Below are positions 8,617-16,916 of a stretch of 64,000 bases of DNA, piece by piece. Position numbers and translations under genes: made by a program. The notes beneath the pieces are model-generated. The model was not told where the DNA came from. It did not search any database and was given only the letters and a program-made list of their open reading frames with translations. The stretch is from Clostridia bacterium. Its GTDB lineage: Bacteria > Bacillota > Clostridia > Oscillospirales > QAKW01. Every line of letters starts with the position of its first letter. The stretch's first letter is position 1. The stretch is from positions 17,446 through 81,445 of the forward strand of contig JAFTZM010000021.1 in NCBI GenBank assembly GCA_017464525.1, given 5' to 3'.

Positions 8617-9811
8617 ATTTTATGACCTCGATTCCCAAAGAAGATAGTTTTTCAAAAAAGTCCGGCATACTCTTGGTGACCGCCTGAGCGCCCCGGATAC
8701 TGCCGCCGGTACAGGTGCAGAGAACTGCCATAGCCATCACGATACGGTGATCGTTGTGACCGTCCAGCACCATGCCCGGTGCTCTCAGCTGACCGCCGGG
8801 AACGATAATACGGTTCTCCTCCAAAATTACATCGACCCCGCATTTTTTCAATTCTTCAGCCATAGCGGCGCCGCGGTCGCTCTCCTTGATCTTCAGGCGG
8901 GCCGTATCGGTAAACACACCGCCCTTCAAGGCAGCAGAAACCGCAAACAGAATGGGGCCCAGATCCGGGCAATTAGCCAAAGAAAGCGAGGGGGTACCGG
9001 CTGCAAGCCGGGCAAAATAATCCCGATATACACGGTCTCCCTGCAGGGAGTTTTCCTTCAGCCCGGTCACAGTAACATTGCCGCCGAAAAGATTGAGGGC
9101 ATCCAAGAAAGCGGCATTGGAATAATCCCCCTCCACCGCACATTCCCGGCCAACGCCGGAGCCGCCGATCAGTTCCAGGCGGGTCTCCCCTGCCCAGCTT
9201 ACCTGAAAACCGAATTCCTGCAACGCCGAGAGGGTCAGATCGATATAAGAGCGGCTCTCCACTTTTCCGGTCAACTGAATGGAGCTTTTTCCGTTTAAGG
9301 TCAGCAATGCAAAAATCAAGCCAGTGATAAATTGGCTGCTCACGCTGCCGTCCACGGAATATTCCCCGTTTTGCAGCTTGCCGCAAACAGTGACCTGATT
9401 CCCGGCCTGAGAAAAGAAAAATCCTTTTTCAGCCGCCAATTGCCGATAGACAGTCAAAGGACGCTCCATCAGGCGGTCACTCCCCCGGAGAACGGATGTC
9501 ACACCGGAAAGCAGGCAAAGAGGAAGCATAAAGCGCAAAGTGCTCCCGCTTTCCCGGCAAGGAAGCGTCTCAACGGCCTTCAATTCAGCGCCGCCCCAGA
9601 CAGTCACCGCATCGTTACAGGCAGTGATTTCAACGCCTAATGCGCGCAGGCAATCGATGGTGGCAAGAATATCCTGGGAATACTCGATCCCCCGCACGAT
9701 ACTTTTACCCTTTGCCAAAGCCGCTGCGATCAGGTAACGGTGGGCCATACTTTTGGAGGGAGGAGCCTGAACCGTTCCTCCCGCAAGACCGGGCTTGATT
9801 TCAACCTTCAT
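8603..9811 (-). CDS. aroA: 3-phosphoshikimate 1-carboxyvinyltransferase (EPSP synthase)
   Basis: AroA (402 residues) transfers enolpyruvate from PEP to shikimate-3-phosphate. The visible signatures are APPSKSMAHR near the N-terminus, ESGSTLRFMLPL (the phosphate-binding loop), KESDR, and the C-terminal DGHNDHRIVMA. It is slightly shorter than the usual 420-430 residues but complete. The start at 9811 has GGAGG 6 bp upstream and overlaps the aroQ stop by 11 bp; the longer open frame upstream is the aroQ shadow. The ESGSTLRF context resembles the alanine-containing versus glycine-containing variants only loosely, so no inhibitor-sensitivity class is assigned. Confidence 0.96.
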   Translation of the reverse strand: MKVEIKPGLAGGTVQAPPSKSMAHRYLIAAALAKGKSIVRGIEYSQDILATIDCLRALGVEITACNDAVTVWGGAELKAVETLPCRESGSTLRFMLPLCLLSGVTSVLRGSDRLMERPLTVYRQLAAEKGFFFSQAGNQVTVCGKLQNGEYSVDGSVSSQFITGLIFALLTLNGKSSIQLTGKVESRSYIDLTLSALQEFGFQVSWAGETRLELIGGSGVGRECAVEGDYSNAAFLDALNLFGGNVTVTGLKENSLQGDRVYRDYFARLAAGTPSLSLANCPDLGPILFAVSAALKGGVFTDTARLKIKESDRGAAMAEELKKCGVDVILEENRIIVPGGQLRAPGMVLDGHNDHRIVMAMAVLCTCTGGSIRGAQAVTKSMPDFFEKLSSLGIEVIKYETE

Positions 9812-10238
9812 GAGATGCCTCCAGCAAAAAATCAATGGCTTCAAGGTAACCGTCGGTTCCATGGCCGGTGATGGTCTTGGCACAGGCGGCACGAATATAA
9901 CTGATCTGGCGGAACTCCTCCCGCTTGCTCACATCGGAGATATGCACCTCCACCATGGGCAAAGAAACTGCCTTAGCGGCATCCAGAATGGCAATGCTGG
10001 TATGGGTATAGGCGCCGGGATTGATGACGATCCCATCCATTCTGCCGTAGGCTCCCTGGATGGCATCTACCAAACCGCCCTCATGGTTGGATTGAAAAAA
10101 TTCCACCTCAACGCCCTTGGCGCCGCAATAGGCTTTGATCTTTTTCAAAAGAGTATCATAGGTCTCGGCGCCGTAGATACCGGGCTCACGAATGCCCAGC
10201 ATATTCAGGTTGGGGCCGTTAATCACAAGAATTTTCAT
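9801..10238 (-). CDS. aroQ: Type II 3-dehydroquinate dehydratase
   Basis: AroQ (145 residues) dehydrates 3-dehydroquinate to 3-dehydroshikimate, the third shikimate step, as a dodecamer in the cytosol. It has the type II signature ILVINGPNLNMLGIREPGIYG with the catalytic Tyr, FFQSNHEGGLVDAI, VINPGAYTHTS, and the VEVHISD segment. The start at 10238 overlaps the aroE-aroK stop by 20 bp. Length is normal. Use of AroQ rather than the Schiff-base AroD enzyme fits the compact bacterial operon. Confidence 0.97.
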   Translation of the reverse strand: MKILVINGPNLNMLGIREPGIYGAETYDTLLKKIKAYCGAKGVEVEFFQSNHEGGLVDAIQGAYGRMDGIVINPGAYTHTSIAILDAAKAVSLPMVEVHISDVSKREEFRQISYIRAACAKTITGHGTDGYLEAIDFLLEASHEG

Positions 10239-11472
10239 GCTTTATATCCTCAAGAATCTCATTGCATACAGCAGAAATATCCGATGCAGGAGAAATAATA
10301 TGATCCGCTGTTTCACAGTAGCGGGAATACCGCTCCCGGTAGCGCTTTTCCAACGCCTCACGGCTGCTGGAGAGAGGGCGGTCGTCGGTGGGCAGGATCT
10401 CCTCCAGGGGACGGTCCAGAAAGATCACACGGCCGTTCCGCTTCAGGTTCTTCACATTTTGATCCCGCAGGATCGCACCGCCGCCGGTGGCGATCACACA
10501 GCCGGTCAAAGGCGCTGCCTGCTCATCGATCACCGCACCTTCCAGATCCCGGAAGGCCTGCTCCCCGTCCCGGGGAATGATCTCCGCAGGGGAAGCGCCT
10601 GCCCGTTCGGTCAGCAGTACATCGGTATCCAGAAAGCTCCGTCCCAAAGCCTCTGCCACCTTTTGGCCGATCGTCGTTTTTCCGGAGCCGGGCATTCCGG
10701 TCAGCACAATATTCTGCTTGGAAGAAAAGATCTCCCGGAATACCTCTTCGATCTTTTCGACAGAGATCTTGGTGTCCAGGAAGTATTCCACCGCATAGGC
10801 GGCCTGCGCCACCAGCATATAAAGACCGCAGACTGCAGGAATTCCCCGTTCCCTTGCCCGGAGCACCAGCTCAGTACGCAAAGGATTGTAAACAACATCT
10901 ACCACACCCTTCAGGTTGGTATAGCTATCCAGATCCATCGCCACAGTATGAATATTAGGATACATCCCGCAAGGGGTGGTATTAATAATAAAATCCGCAT
11001 CGCATTGTGTGGTCTTTGCCTGCTCATAGGTGATACCGCTCAGCCCGGACCGAGAGGCCACAATGATCTCTGCAGCACCCAGATCGGCCGCTACCGCCTG
11101 CGCGGTGCGGGAGGTACCGCCACGGCCGAAGATGACCACCTTACGGCCTTTCAGATCCATTCCGGCACGGAGGATCAGGGCACGCATCCCGAAAAAGTCG
11201 GTATTATAGCCGTAAAGCTTTCCATTGCGGTTCACAATGGTGTTCACCGCACCGATGGCCTTGGCCTGGGGGCTGATCTCGCTGAGATAAGGGATGACAT
11301 CTTGTTTATAGGGAATGGTCACATTGATAGCAGAGAATTCCCGGGCCTCCATAAAGGGCCCCAGCTCCTCTCGGGAAAGCTCCTTCAGCTCATAGGTATA
11401 ATCCGCCAAGCGGTTATGGATCTCCTTTGAAAAGCTATGGCCTAATTTTTCGCCGATACAACCGTATTTCAT
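10219..11472 (-). CDS. aroE-aroK: Fused shikimate dehydrogenase - shikimate kinase
   Basis: This single 417-residue ORF carries two consecutive shikimate-pathway enzymes. Residues about 1-250 are shikimate dehydrogenase: GEKLGHSFSKEIHN, AINVTIPYKQ (catalytic Lys), GAVNTIV, and the nucleotide-binding VVIFGRGGTSRTA. Residues about 255-417 are shikimate kinase: Walker A LTGMPGSGKTTIG, DTDVLL, ATGGGAI, and the DDRPL lid region. Together they reduce 3-dehydroshikimate and phosphorylate shikimate. No stop or frameshift lies between the domains. The start at 11472 overlaps the aroC stop by 4 bp. Stand-alone proteins are usual; the fusion may channel shikimate, which is inference. Confidence 0.95.
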   Translation of the reverse strand: MKYGCIGEKLGHSFSKEIHNRLADYTYELKELSREELGPFMEAREFSAINVTIPYKQDVIPYLSEISPQAKAIGAVNTIVNRNGKLYGYNTDFFGMRALILRAGMDLKGRKVVIFGRGGTSRTAQAVAADLGAAEIIVASRSGLSGITYEQAKTTQCDADFIINTTPCGMYPNIHTVAMDLDSYTNLKGVVDVVYNPLRTELVLRARERGIPAVCGLYMLVAQAAYAVEYFLDTKISVEKIEEVFREIFSSKQNIVLTGMPGSGKTTIGQKVAEALGRSFLDTDVLLTERAGASPAEIIPRDGEQAFRDLEGAVIDEQAAPLTGCVIATGGGAILRDQNVKNLKRNGRVIFLDRPLEEILPTDDRPLSSSREALEKRYRERYSRYCETADHIISPASDISAVCNEILEDIKHENSCD

Positions 11473-12566
11473 TCTTCTCCTCCTAAATAATCCGTACCAA
11501 ATCTGCCGGTGAGCAGATCTGCCACTACCATGGCGCAGATGCTATCCACCACCACCCGGGCCCGATGGACGATGCAGGGATCATGCCGGCCGGCGATCTG
11601 AAGGGTAGTTTCTTCCTTTTTGATAAAATCAATGGTCTCCTGCTCCTGATAGATGGAGGGAGTGGGCTTGATCACCGTGCGGATCAGGAGGGGCATCCCG
11701 TTGGTAATGCCGCCGTTGATGCCGCCGTTGCTGTTTTTAGCGGTAACAGCCTGTCCGTTTTCATAGCGGAAGGGATCGTTGGCGACACTCCCCCGCTGAT
11801 CAGCGAGTGCAAAGCCATCCCCGAAGGAGACCCCTTTCACCGCCGGGATGCTAAACAAGCCGTGGGAAAGCAGCCCCTCCACCGTATCAAACCAGGGCTC
11901 TCCCAGCCCGGCAGGCAGGCCGGTGATCACCGTTTCCAGAATACCGCCGACACTATCTCCCTCGGCGGCAGCCGCTTCAATGACTGCTTTCATATCCGCA
12001 GCCGATCGAGCGGAAAGAACCGGAAAGTCCTGCTGATTCAACTGATCGATATCTGCCTGAAGAACCTCAAAGCCCCGGTCGTCGATCCCGGCGCAGCGGC
12101 TCATATGGGTGGCGATACGGATCCCTTTTTTCTCCAAAGCCGGGATTAATAAACCGCCGGCCGCAACCAATCCCGCCGTTATACGGCCGCTAAAATGGCC
12201 GCCGCCACGGTAATCCTCATAGCCATGGTATTTGCAATAAGCGGTATAATCCGCATGACCGGGACGGGCTTTACTGCGGGTGGCAGAATAATCCTTGGAA
12301 TGCTGGGCTGTATTGGGGATAACGATGCAGACCGGGGTTCCGGTCGTATAACCATTGAAAACACCGCTCTCAATGGTATATTCATCTTGCTCCCGGCGGG
12401 CAGTAGAGATCTTCCCTGCCGGGCGGCGCTTGGATAACTGACCGCGGATAAAGGCTTCATCCACCTTGATCCCGGGGGCAAGCCCATCCATCACCACGCC
12501 GATCCCATTCCCATGGCTCTCGCCGAAAATGGTGACGGTTATCTGATTACCGAATGAATTCTTCAT
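11469..12566 (-). CDS. aroC: Chorismate synthase
   Basis: AroC (365 residues) makes chorismate from EPSP with reduced FMN, the last common step before Phe, Tyr and Trp. Signatures are the N-terminal FGESHGNGIGVV, RPGHADYT, DYRGGGHFSGR, and the C-terminal GRHDPCIVHRA. Its ATG shares one base with the aroB stop (TAATG). It feeds prephenate synthesis by the chorismate mutase domain of PheA encoded in the same operon. Confidence 0.97.
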   Translation of the reverse strand: MKNSFGNQITVTIFGESHGNGIGVVMDGLAPGIKVDEAFIRGQLSKRRPAGKISTARREQDEYTIESGVFNGYTTGTPVCIVIPNTAQHSKDYSATRSKARPGHADYTAYCKYHGYEDYRGGGHFSGRITAGLVAAGGLLIPALEKKGIRIATHMSRCAGIDDRGFEVLQADIDQLNQQDFPVLSARSAADMKAVIEAAAAEGDSVGGILETVITGLPAGLGEPWFDTVEGLLSHGLFSIPAVKGVSFGDGFALADQRGSVANDPFRYENGQAVTAKNSNGGINGGITNGMPLLIRTVIKPTPSIYQEQETIDFIKKEETTLQIAGRHDPCIVHRARVVVDSICAMVVADLLTGRFGTDYLGGEE

Positions 12567-13573
12567 TATAATACCTCTTCCATACGGGCATTAAGAGCCT
12601 CAAGAGAAATTTTATCCAATGTAAATTGACCGATCTCGGGTAAGGACACCACGGTGATCTCGCCGCCGGAAACCTTTTTATCCATGGCCATGGCGGCAAT
12701 GACCTTTTCACGGTCGTAGGTATAGGAAGTGGGAAGGCCCACCTTCTCTAAAACCCTGCGCAGCCGCTCCCGGGGAGCAGGCGCGGCCATGATCAGCATC
12801 CCCAGCGCAACACACTCGCCGTGATACAATTCTGCAAGGCCGGAGACTGTTTCGATGGCATGGCCGGCGGTATGGCCGAAATTCAGCACACGGCGCAAGC
12901 CGGTCTCCTTGGTGTCCTGCTCCACAACGCTCTTTTTGATGCGCAAGGAGCCTTCGATGATCCGATCCAGATTTTGCAAGGGCTCTTCCTGTTCCAGAAA
13001 CGCAAAGAGCTCCGCATCGTTGGTAGCTGCCATCTTGATGGATTCCGCAAGACCGTTGGCGATCTGCCGGGCAGGCAGCGTATTCAGAACTTCCGGATCG
13101 ATCAGCACTGCTTTGGGCTGGTAAAAAGCACCCACAATATTCTTATAGCCCTTGAAATCGATGGCCACCTTCCCGCCGATGGAGGAATCCACCTGAGAAA
13201 GGAGGGTGGTGGGGACATTATAGAAATCAATGCCTCGCATATAGGAGGCTGCAGCAAAGCCGGCCATATCGCCGGTCACACCGCCGCCCACCGCCACCAC
13301 ACAATCGGTACGGGAAAAGCCTTCCTGCACCAGGCGTGAAAGGATATTCTGGTAGGTTTCCATATTTTTTTGCTGTTCCCCCTGGGGAAAGACCTCAATA
13401 AAGGGGGTCTTGCATAGGGAGGCAACGGTTTCGGCATATTGGGCAGGAACGCCGCTATCGGTTACGATGAGAACTTTACGATCCAATTTAAAAAAACGAT
13501 CGGCCCTGGCAAGGGCGCCCCGTTCCAGAAGGATGTCATAGCTATCCGGCCCCAAATTCATTGAAATGATCAT
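12566..13573 (-). CDS. aroB: 3-dehydroquinate synthase
   Basis: AroB (335 residues from the chosen start) cyclises DAHP to 3-dehydroquinate using NAD and a metal ion. The NAD-binding GGGVTGDMAGFAA, PTTLLSQVDSSIGGK and the metal site FGHTAGHAIE are intact. The ATG at 13573 lies 1 bp after the pheA stop and has GGAG at 13581-13584. The open frame begins 12 codons earlier, inside pheA, but that part does not resemble AroB. Second shikimate step in the operon. Confidence 0.96.
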   Translation of the reverse strand: MIISMNLGPDSYDILLERGALARADRFFKLDRKVLIVTDSGVPAQYAETVASLCKTPFIEVFPQGEQQKNMETYQNILSRLVQEGFSRTDCVVAVGGGVTGDMAGFAAASYMRGIDFYNVPTTLLSQVDSSIGGKVAIDFKGYKNIVGAFYQPKAVLIDPEVLNTLPARQIANGLAESIKMAATNDAELFAFLEQEEPLQNLDRIIEGSLRIKKSVVEQDTKETGLRRVLNFGHTAGHAIETVSGLAELYHGECVALGMLIMAAPAPRERLRRVLEKVGLPTSYTYDREKVIAAMAMDKKVSGGEITVVSLPEIGQFTLDKISLEALNARMEEVL

Positions 13574-13574
13574 G

Positions 13575-14669
13575 TTATCGCTCCAGTTTTTGTTCTTTTT
13601 CAAATGCACCTACAACCTTCAGGTTGCTGCAATGCTTTTTCAGCTCTGCCAACATTTTTTCGCCCTGTTCTCCGCTGATATTTCCTTCCCCTTCGGCAAA
13701 GAAATAATACTCCCAGATCAGATCCTTACTGGGGCGGCTTTTCAGGGCCCGCAGGTTAAAGCCCGCATCCCCGATGGCGGAGATGGCCTTTCCCAGGCCG
13801 CCGGCTTCATTTTTAACGGTGAAATTCATCACAAAATAATTATCACGCTGGGGATTGCGGTTGGCAAAACGGGAGAACACCGCAAACCGGGTGGTATTGA
13901 TGCTGCTGGCATTGATGCTCTTATCCAGCACCTTCAGACCATACAATTCAGCCGTTTCAGCGCTGGCAATGGCGGCCAGCTCCTTGCGCCCTTCCTCGGC
14001 CACCTTTTTAGCGGCAACCGCCGTATTGGAGGATTCATGGATGATAAAATCGTGATCCCGGATATAATCGGCGCATTGCCCCAGCGCTTGGGGATGGCTG
14101 ATCACCTCTTTGACCTCATGGACCTTGGCCCCTTCGATCCCCACCAGATTCTGCACGATCTCCATATCATAAATACCGTTGATATAGAGGGAGCCAAAAA
14201 AGGCCAGATCCATTACCTGGGAAACATCACCCTGGTAGCTGTTCTCAATGGGCAGAACAGCACAGTCACATTCCCCGTTGACCACCGCTTCATAAGCGGC
14301 CTTAAAATCCTTATAAGGAACAGAAGAACCGTCCGGAAAGATCTTTTTGGCGGCGATATCCGCAAAGGCACCGGGAACGCCGCTGTAGGCCACCAGCATT
14401 CCTTCCAGAATACGGTGCTGATAGCTGCGGGAGAGGCTCATATTGTATTTCAGGAAGTTTACATAATATGATTTTAATGCTTCATCCTGCATATACTGAG
14501 CATTTTTACGGATGACTTCCTCTTCCCGGGCTGTATCCAGGATGGGCAGACCGTGCTCTTTTTTATGCGCCGCTACCATCTCCACTGCTTTCATGCGGGC
14601 GGCAAAGAGATTGGCCATTTGCTGGTCGATCTCGTTGATCATCTTTCTTGCTTCGTCTAATTTACTCAT
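13575..14669 (-). CDS. pheA: Bifunctional chorismate mutase / prephenate dehydratase (P-protein)
   Basis: This 364-residue P-protein converts chorismate to prephenate and then to phenylpyruvate. Residues about 1-85 are an AroQ-type chorismate mutase helical domain (EIDQQMANLFAARMKAV, ILDTAREEEV). Residues about 92-270 are prephenate dehydratase (YSGVPGAFADIAA, LPIENSYQGDVSQ, SSNTAVAAKK, and a NTTRFAVFSR segment with the catalytic Thr). The C-terminal ACT domain has GGLGKAISAIGDAGFNLRALKSRP, where Phe normally binds as feedback inhibitor. The start overlaps the aminotransferase stop by 4 bp. The chorismate mutase domain also supplies the TyrA branch. Confidence 0.96.
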   Translation of the reverse strand: MSKLDEARKMINEIDQQMANLFAARMKAVEMVAAHKKEHGLPILDTAREEEVIRKNAQYMQDEALKSYYVNFLKYNMSLSRSYQHRILEGMLVAYSGVPGAFADIAAKKIFPDGSSVPYKDFKAAYEAVVNGECDCAVLPIENSYQGDVSQVMDLAFFGSLYINGIYDMEIVQNLVGIEGAKVHEVKEVISHPQALGQCADYIRDHDFIIHESSNTAVAAKKVAEEGRKELAAIASAETAELYGLKVLDKSINASSINTTRFAVFSRFANRNPQRDNYFVMNFTVKNEAGGLGKAISAIGDAGFNLRALKSRPSKDLIWEYYFFAEGEGNISGEQGEKMLAELKKHCSNLKVVGAFEKEQKLER

Positions 14670-15856
14670 TTTTGATAATCCTCATAAAGTTTTTCAAAGG
14701 CAGGGATCGCACGCTCGATCTGTTCCGTGGTTACACAATAGGCGATCCGAACATAGCCGGGGCACCCGAAGGAATCGCTGGGAACCAGAAGCAGCTCGTG
14801 CTCCTTGCCTCTTTCGTAAAAGGCGTTGGCATCCGGTTCCAGCGCCTTCATAAAGAGATAGAAAGCACCGTCGGGAGGGATCACTTCATAACCGATCCGG
14901 GTCAGTTCACGAAGAAGCAGTTCCCGATTTTTACGGTAGATGCTGAAATCAGAGGTGGCATCCACACATTCAGCAACGGTAAACTGCAGCAGGCTGGGGG
15001 CACATACAAAGCCCAGCGCTCGGCCGGCGCCACAGATAGCTGCATAGACATCACCGGCATTCTTCATGGTGGGAGAAACTAAAATATAACCGATCCGTTC
15101 ACCGGGCAGAGAAACCGCCTTACTGAAGGAATAGCAGACCAGAGAATCCGCATAGTAGTTGGGCACATAGGGTACCTCTTCCCCGTTCCACACCAGCTTG
15201 CGGTAGGGTTCGTCGGCGATCAGGTAGATCACATGGCCATATTCCTTTTCTTTAGCAGAGAGCAATTCACTCAGGCGGATCAGATCCTCCTTGGGAATAA
15301 TGACACCGGTGGGGTTATTGGGGGAATTGATGATCAAGGCCTTGGTGTTCTCGTTGATACTCTTTTCGATGGCACCAAGATCCAGCTGGAAATTATCGGT
15401 TCTGCTGGGAACCGGAACCAGCTTTGCCCCGGCGTGCTCCGCAAAGACACGGTATTCCGGGAAAAAGGGTGCGATCACGAGGACCTCATTTCCCGGCTCG
15501 GTGATGGCGGCCAGGGAGATGGTCAGGGATGCGGCGGCACCGCAGGTCATATAGATGAGATCCCAGCGGGCACCGGCATTAAACTCACGGTTGATGGCAT
15601 CTGCTATTTTCTGCCGCACAGCAGGATCGCCGGATGCGGCGGTATAGCCGTGAAGCTGCACCGGATCCCCTTCGGAAAGCAGACGGATCATGGTTTCGTT
15701 CACGATGCCGGGAGCCGGAACACTGGGATTCCCGATGCTGAAATCATAGACATTTTCTGCCCCGATCTCTGCCTTACGGCGCTTGCTATACTCAAAGATC
15801 TCACGGATCACAGAGCTCTTTTTGCCAAGGCCTAACATTTTTTCAGAAATATCCAT
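14666..15856 (-). CDS. PLP-dependent aminotransferase (class I, aromatic role)
   Basis: This 396-residue class I/II aminotransferase is the first structural gene of the aromatic operon. It has INSPNNPTGVIIP, IADEPYRKLVW, the PLP-lysine motif SFSKAVSLPGERIGY, and an RIAYC substrate-carboxylate arginine near the C-terminus. The family includes aspartate and aromatic aminotransferases. Its position with pheA and tyrA suggests that it aminates phenylpyruvate and hydroxyphenylpyruvate; this is inferred from context. The start at 15856 has GGAGG at 15862-15866, only a few bases after the leader terminator, so its translation depends on read-through of that terminator. Confidence 0.9.
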   Translation of the reverse strand: MDISEKMLGLGKKSSVIREIFEYSKRRKAEIGAENVYDFSIGNPSVPAPGIVNETMIRLLSEGDPVQLHGYTAASGDPAVRQKIADAINREFNAGARWDLIYMTCGAAASLTISLAAITEPGNEVLVIAPFFPEYRVFAEHAGAKLVPVPSRTDNFQLDLGAIEKSINENTKALIINSPNNPTGVIIPKEDLIRLSELLSAKEKEYGHVIYLIADEPYRKLVWNGEEVPYVPNYYADSLVCYSFSKAVSLPGERIGYILVSPTMKNAGDVYAAICGAGRALGFVCAPSLLQFTVAECVDATSDFSIYRKNRELLLRELTRIGYEVIPPDGAFYLFMKALEPDANAFYERGKEHELLLVPSDSFGCPGYVRIAYCVTTEQIERAIPAFEKLYEDYQK

Positions 15857-15870
15857 TTACATCCTCCAAA

Positions 15871-15918
15871 ATATAAAAACCCGCATCCTGATGCGATCAT
15901 TGCATAAGGAATTGCGGG
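15871..15918 (-). terminator. Leader terminator of the aromatic operon (attenuator)
   Basis: On the minus strand CCCGCA...TCCT pairs with AGGA...TGCGGG around an inner ATGC/GCAT hairpin, followed by TTTTTATATTTT. It lies between the promoter and the first structural gene, so it must be bypassed for the operon to be expressed. Confidence 0.85.
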
Positions 15919-15957
15919 CTTTCTGTTGCTTATTTCCATGGCGAACGCCTCAGATGC

Positions 15958-16029
15958 TCAGCGCTCGCAATCAGCGGTAGACAGAAAGTCCGTATTACAG
16001 TAGTAAAATCGATGGATCATATCAGCCAT
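15958..16029 (-). CDS. Putative aromatic leader peptide (23 residues)
   Basis: This short ORF was read directly from the leader. It starts ATG 16029 with an AAAGG-type site about 12 bp upstream and ends TGA at 15958-15960. It begins MADMIHRFYY and has a second Phe at codon 15, so Phe-Tyr-Tyr stands at codons 8-10. It sits in the roughly 200-nt transcribed leader of the Phe/Tyr operon, before an intrinsic terminator. A second hairpin (GCGAGCGC at 15961-15968 with GCGTTCGC at 15941-15948, one G-U) overlaps its last codons. CTTTCTGT (15981-15988, codons 15-17) can pair with ACAGAAAG (15919-15926), next to the terminator. This is the layout of ribosome-mediated attenuation. No T-box motif is present. 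Confidence 0.65.
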   Translation of the reverse strand: MADMIHRFYYCNTDFLSTADCER

Positions 16030-16060
16030 TTCTGCCAACCTTTCTAAAAATATTATTGAT

Positions 16061-16090
16061 ATTATAAGCCTGGTTGCTTTGGTTTGTCAA
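16061..16090 (-). promoter_or_regulatory. Consensus promoter of the aromatic operon
   Basis: TTGACA (16085-16090) and TATAAT (16061-16066) on the minus strand, 18 bp apart, both perfect consensus. The predicted start near 16054 gives a leader of about 200 nt before the aminotransferase ATG. Confidence 0.9.
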
Positions 16091-16113
16091 GGATTTTTGC
16101 AAAAAATGTAAAA

Positions 16114-16139
16114 GAAACCGTGCGTTATTGCACGGTTTC
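16114..16139 (-). terminator. Terminator after rex-adhE-phosphotransferase operon
   Basis: Ten-base-pair stem GAAACCGTGC/GCACGGTTTC with a 6-nt loop, followed on the minus strand by TTTTACATTTTTT. Confidence 0.88.
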
Positions 16140-16149
16140 TTTCTGAAAA

Positions 16150-16902
16150 TTATTCGTAGTCTACAACATCTACCCAGGAGAGCAGGAATTGACGCTCCTC
16201 GGGCTTGCCCTTCACGGACTGGGAGGCGGCTACGATAGGAAGCCATTTCTGAACATACTGCTTGGCGGTATCGCTCTTTTTGCAGAAGAGATCCAGATAC
16301 TTCTTCGCCACATCTTCCTTCCCTTGCAGGCAGAAAAGCAGATAGGTACGGGCCACATCGGCGGAGGCGTTACCCTGGGTGGCATGGGACCAGTCCAAGA
16401 TATAGGGGGTGCCGTCTGCTTTAATAATAATATTGGAAGGATTGAAGTCCCCATGGCACACCTTGGTATGCTTTTTCATCCCCTCCAGACGGGTATGAAG
16501 CTCATAGCGGGTGGTGGCATCTAGCTCTGCTCGGGAGATCTTCATATTCATTTTATCCTTCAGCTTGTTGAGATAAGGCGCTCTTTTTTCGTGCACGGTA
16601 AGTTGCAGATCCACAAACAGCTCCAGATATTCCTCCAGCTTATCGGGATTTTTTTCCATCAGCTGAGCAAGGGTCTCCCCTTCGATATAGTCGGAAGCGA
16701 TGACCCAGCGGCCATCCTCCAGGGTGGTGACCTCTAAAACACGGGGGATATTCAAGCCAGTTTCCTCCACCCGGGCCTGGTTCAGGGCTTCATTCAAAAT
16801 ATCAGCCTTGGAATAGCCTGCAGCAAAGACCTTCAATGCACGATCGCCGTCGCGGTAAACGGTCTTCTGGGTTCTTTCGGCAATGATCTGATCCAATTTC
16901 AT
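16150..16902 (-). CDS. Phosphotransferase of the APH/choline-kinase-like fold
   Basis: This 250-residue protein has the aminoglycoside-phosphotransferase (protein-kinase-like) fold. The catalytic loop CHGDFNPSNIII holds the presumed base Asp, and LDWSHATQG is the metal-binding DxD-like region. The N-terminal half has KVFAAGYSKADILNEA, with a candidate ATP-binding Lys. It resembles the small APH-family proteins common in anaerobic gut Firmicutes, whose substrates are unknown; antibiotic resistance should not be assumed. It begins 14 bp after the adhE stop with an AGGAGG site, and is the last gene of the rex-adhE operon. Co-transcription with a redox-controlled alcohol dehydrogenase is the only clue to role. 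Confidence 0.8.
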   Translation of the reverse strand: MKLDQIIAERTQKTVYRDGDRALKVFAAGYSKADILNEALNQARVEETGLNIPRVLEVTTLEDGRWVIASDYIEGETLAQLMEKNPDKLEEYLELFVDLQLTVHEKRAPYLNKLKDKMNMKISRAELDATTRYELHTRLEGMKKHTKVCHGDFNPSNIIIKADGTPYILDWSHATQGNASADVARTYLLFCLQGKEDVAKKYLDLFCKKSDTAKQYVQKWLPIVAASQSVKGKPEERQFLLSWVDVVDYE

Positions 16903-16916
16903 CGTTTGCTTCCTCC

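Noticed and set aside
15856..16054. T-box riboswitch in the aromatic operon leader
   Set aside because: The conserved GGGTGG-ACC-CG motif is absent, unlike in the true T-box at 24.3-24.6 kb.
16150..16902. Aminoglycoside resistance gene
   Set aside because: Only the general phosphotransferase fold is visible; the gene is chromosomal, in a fermentation operon, and lacks mobile context, so a resistance call is not supported.
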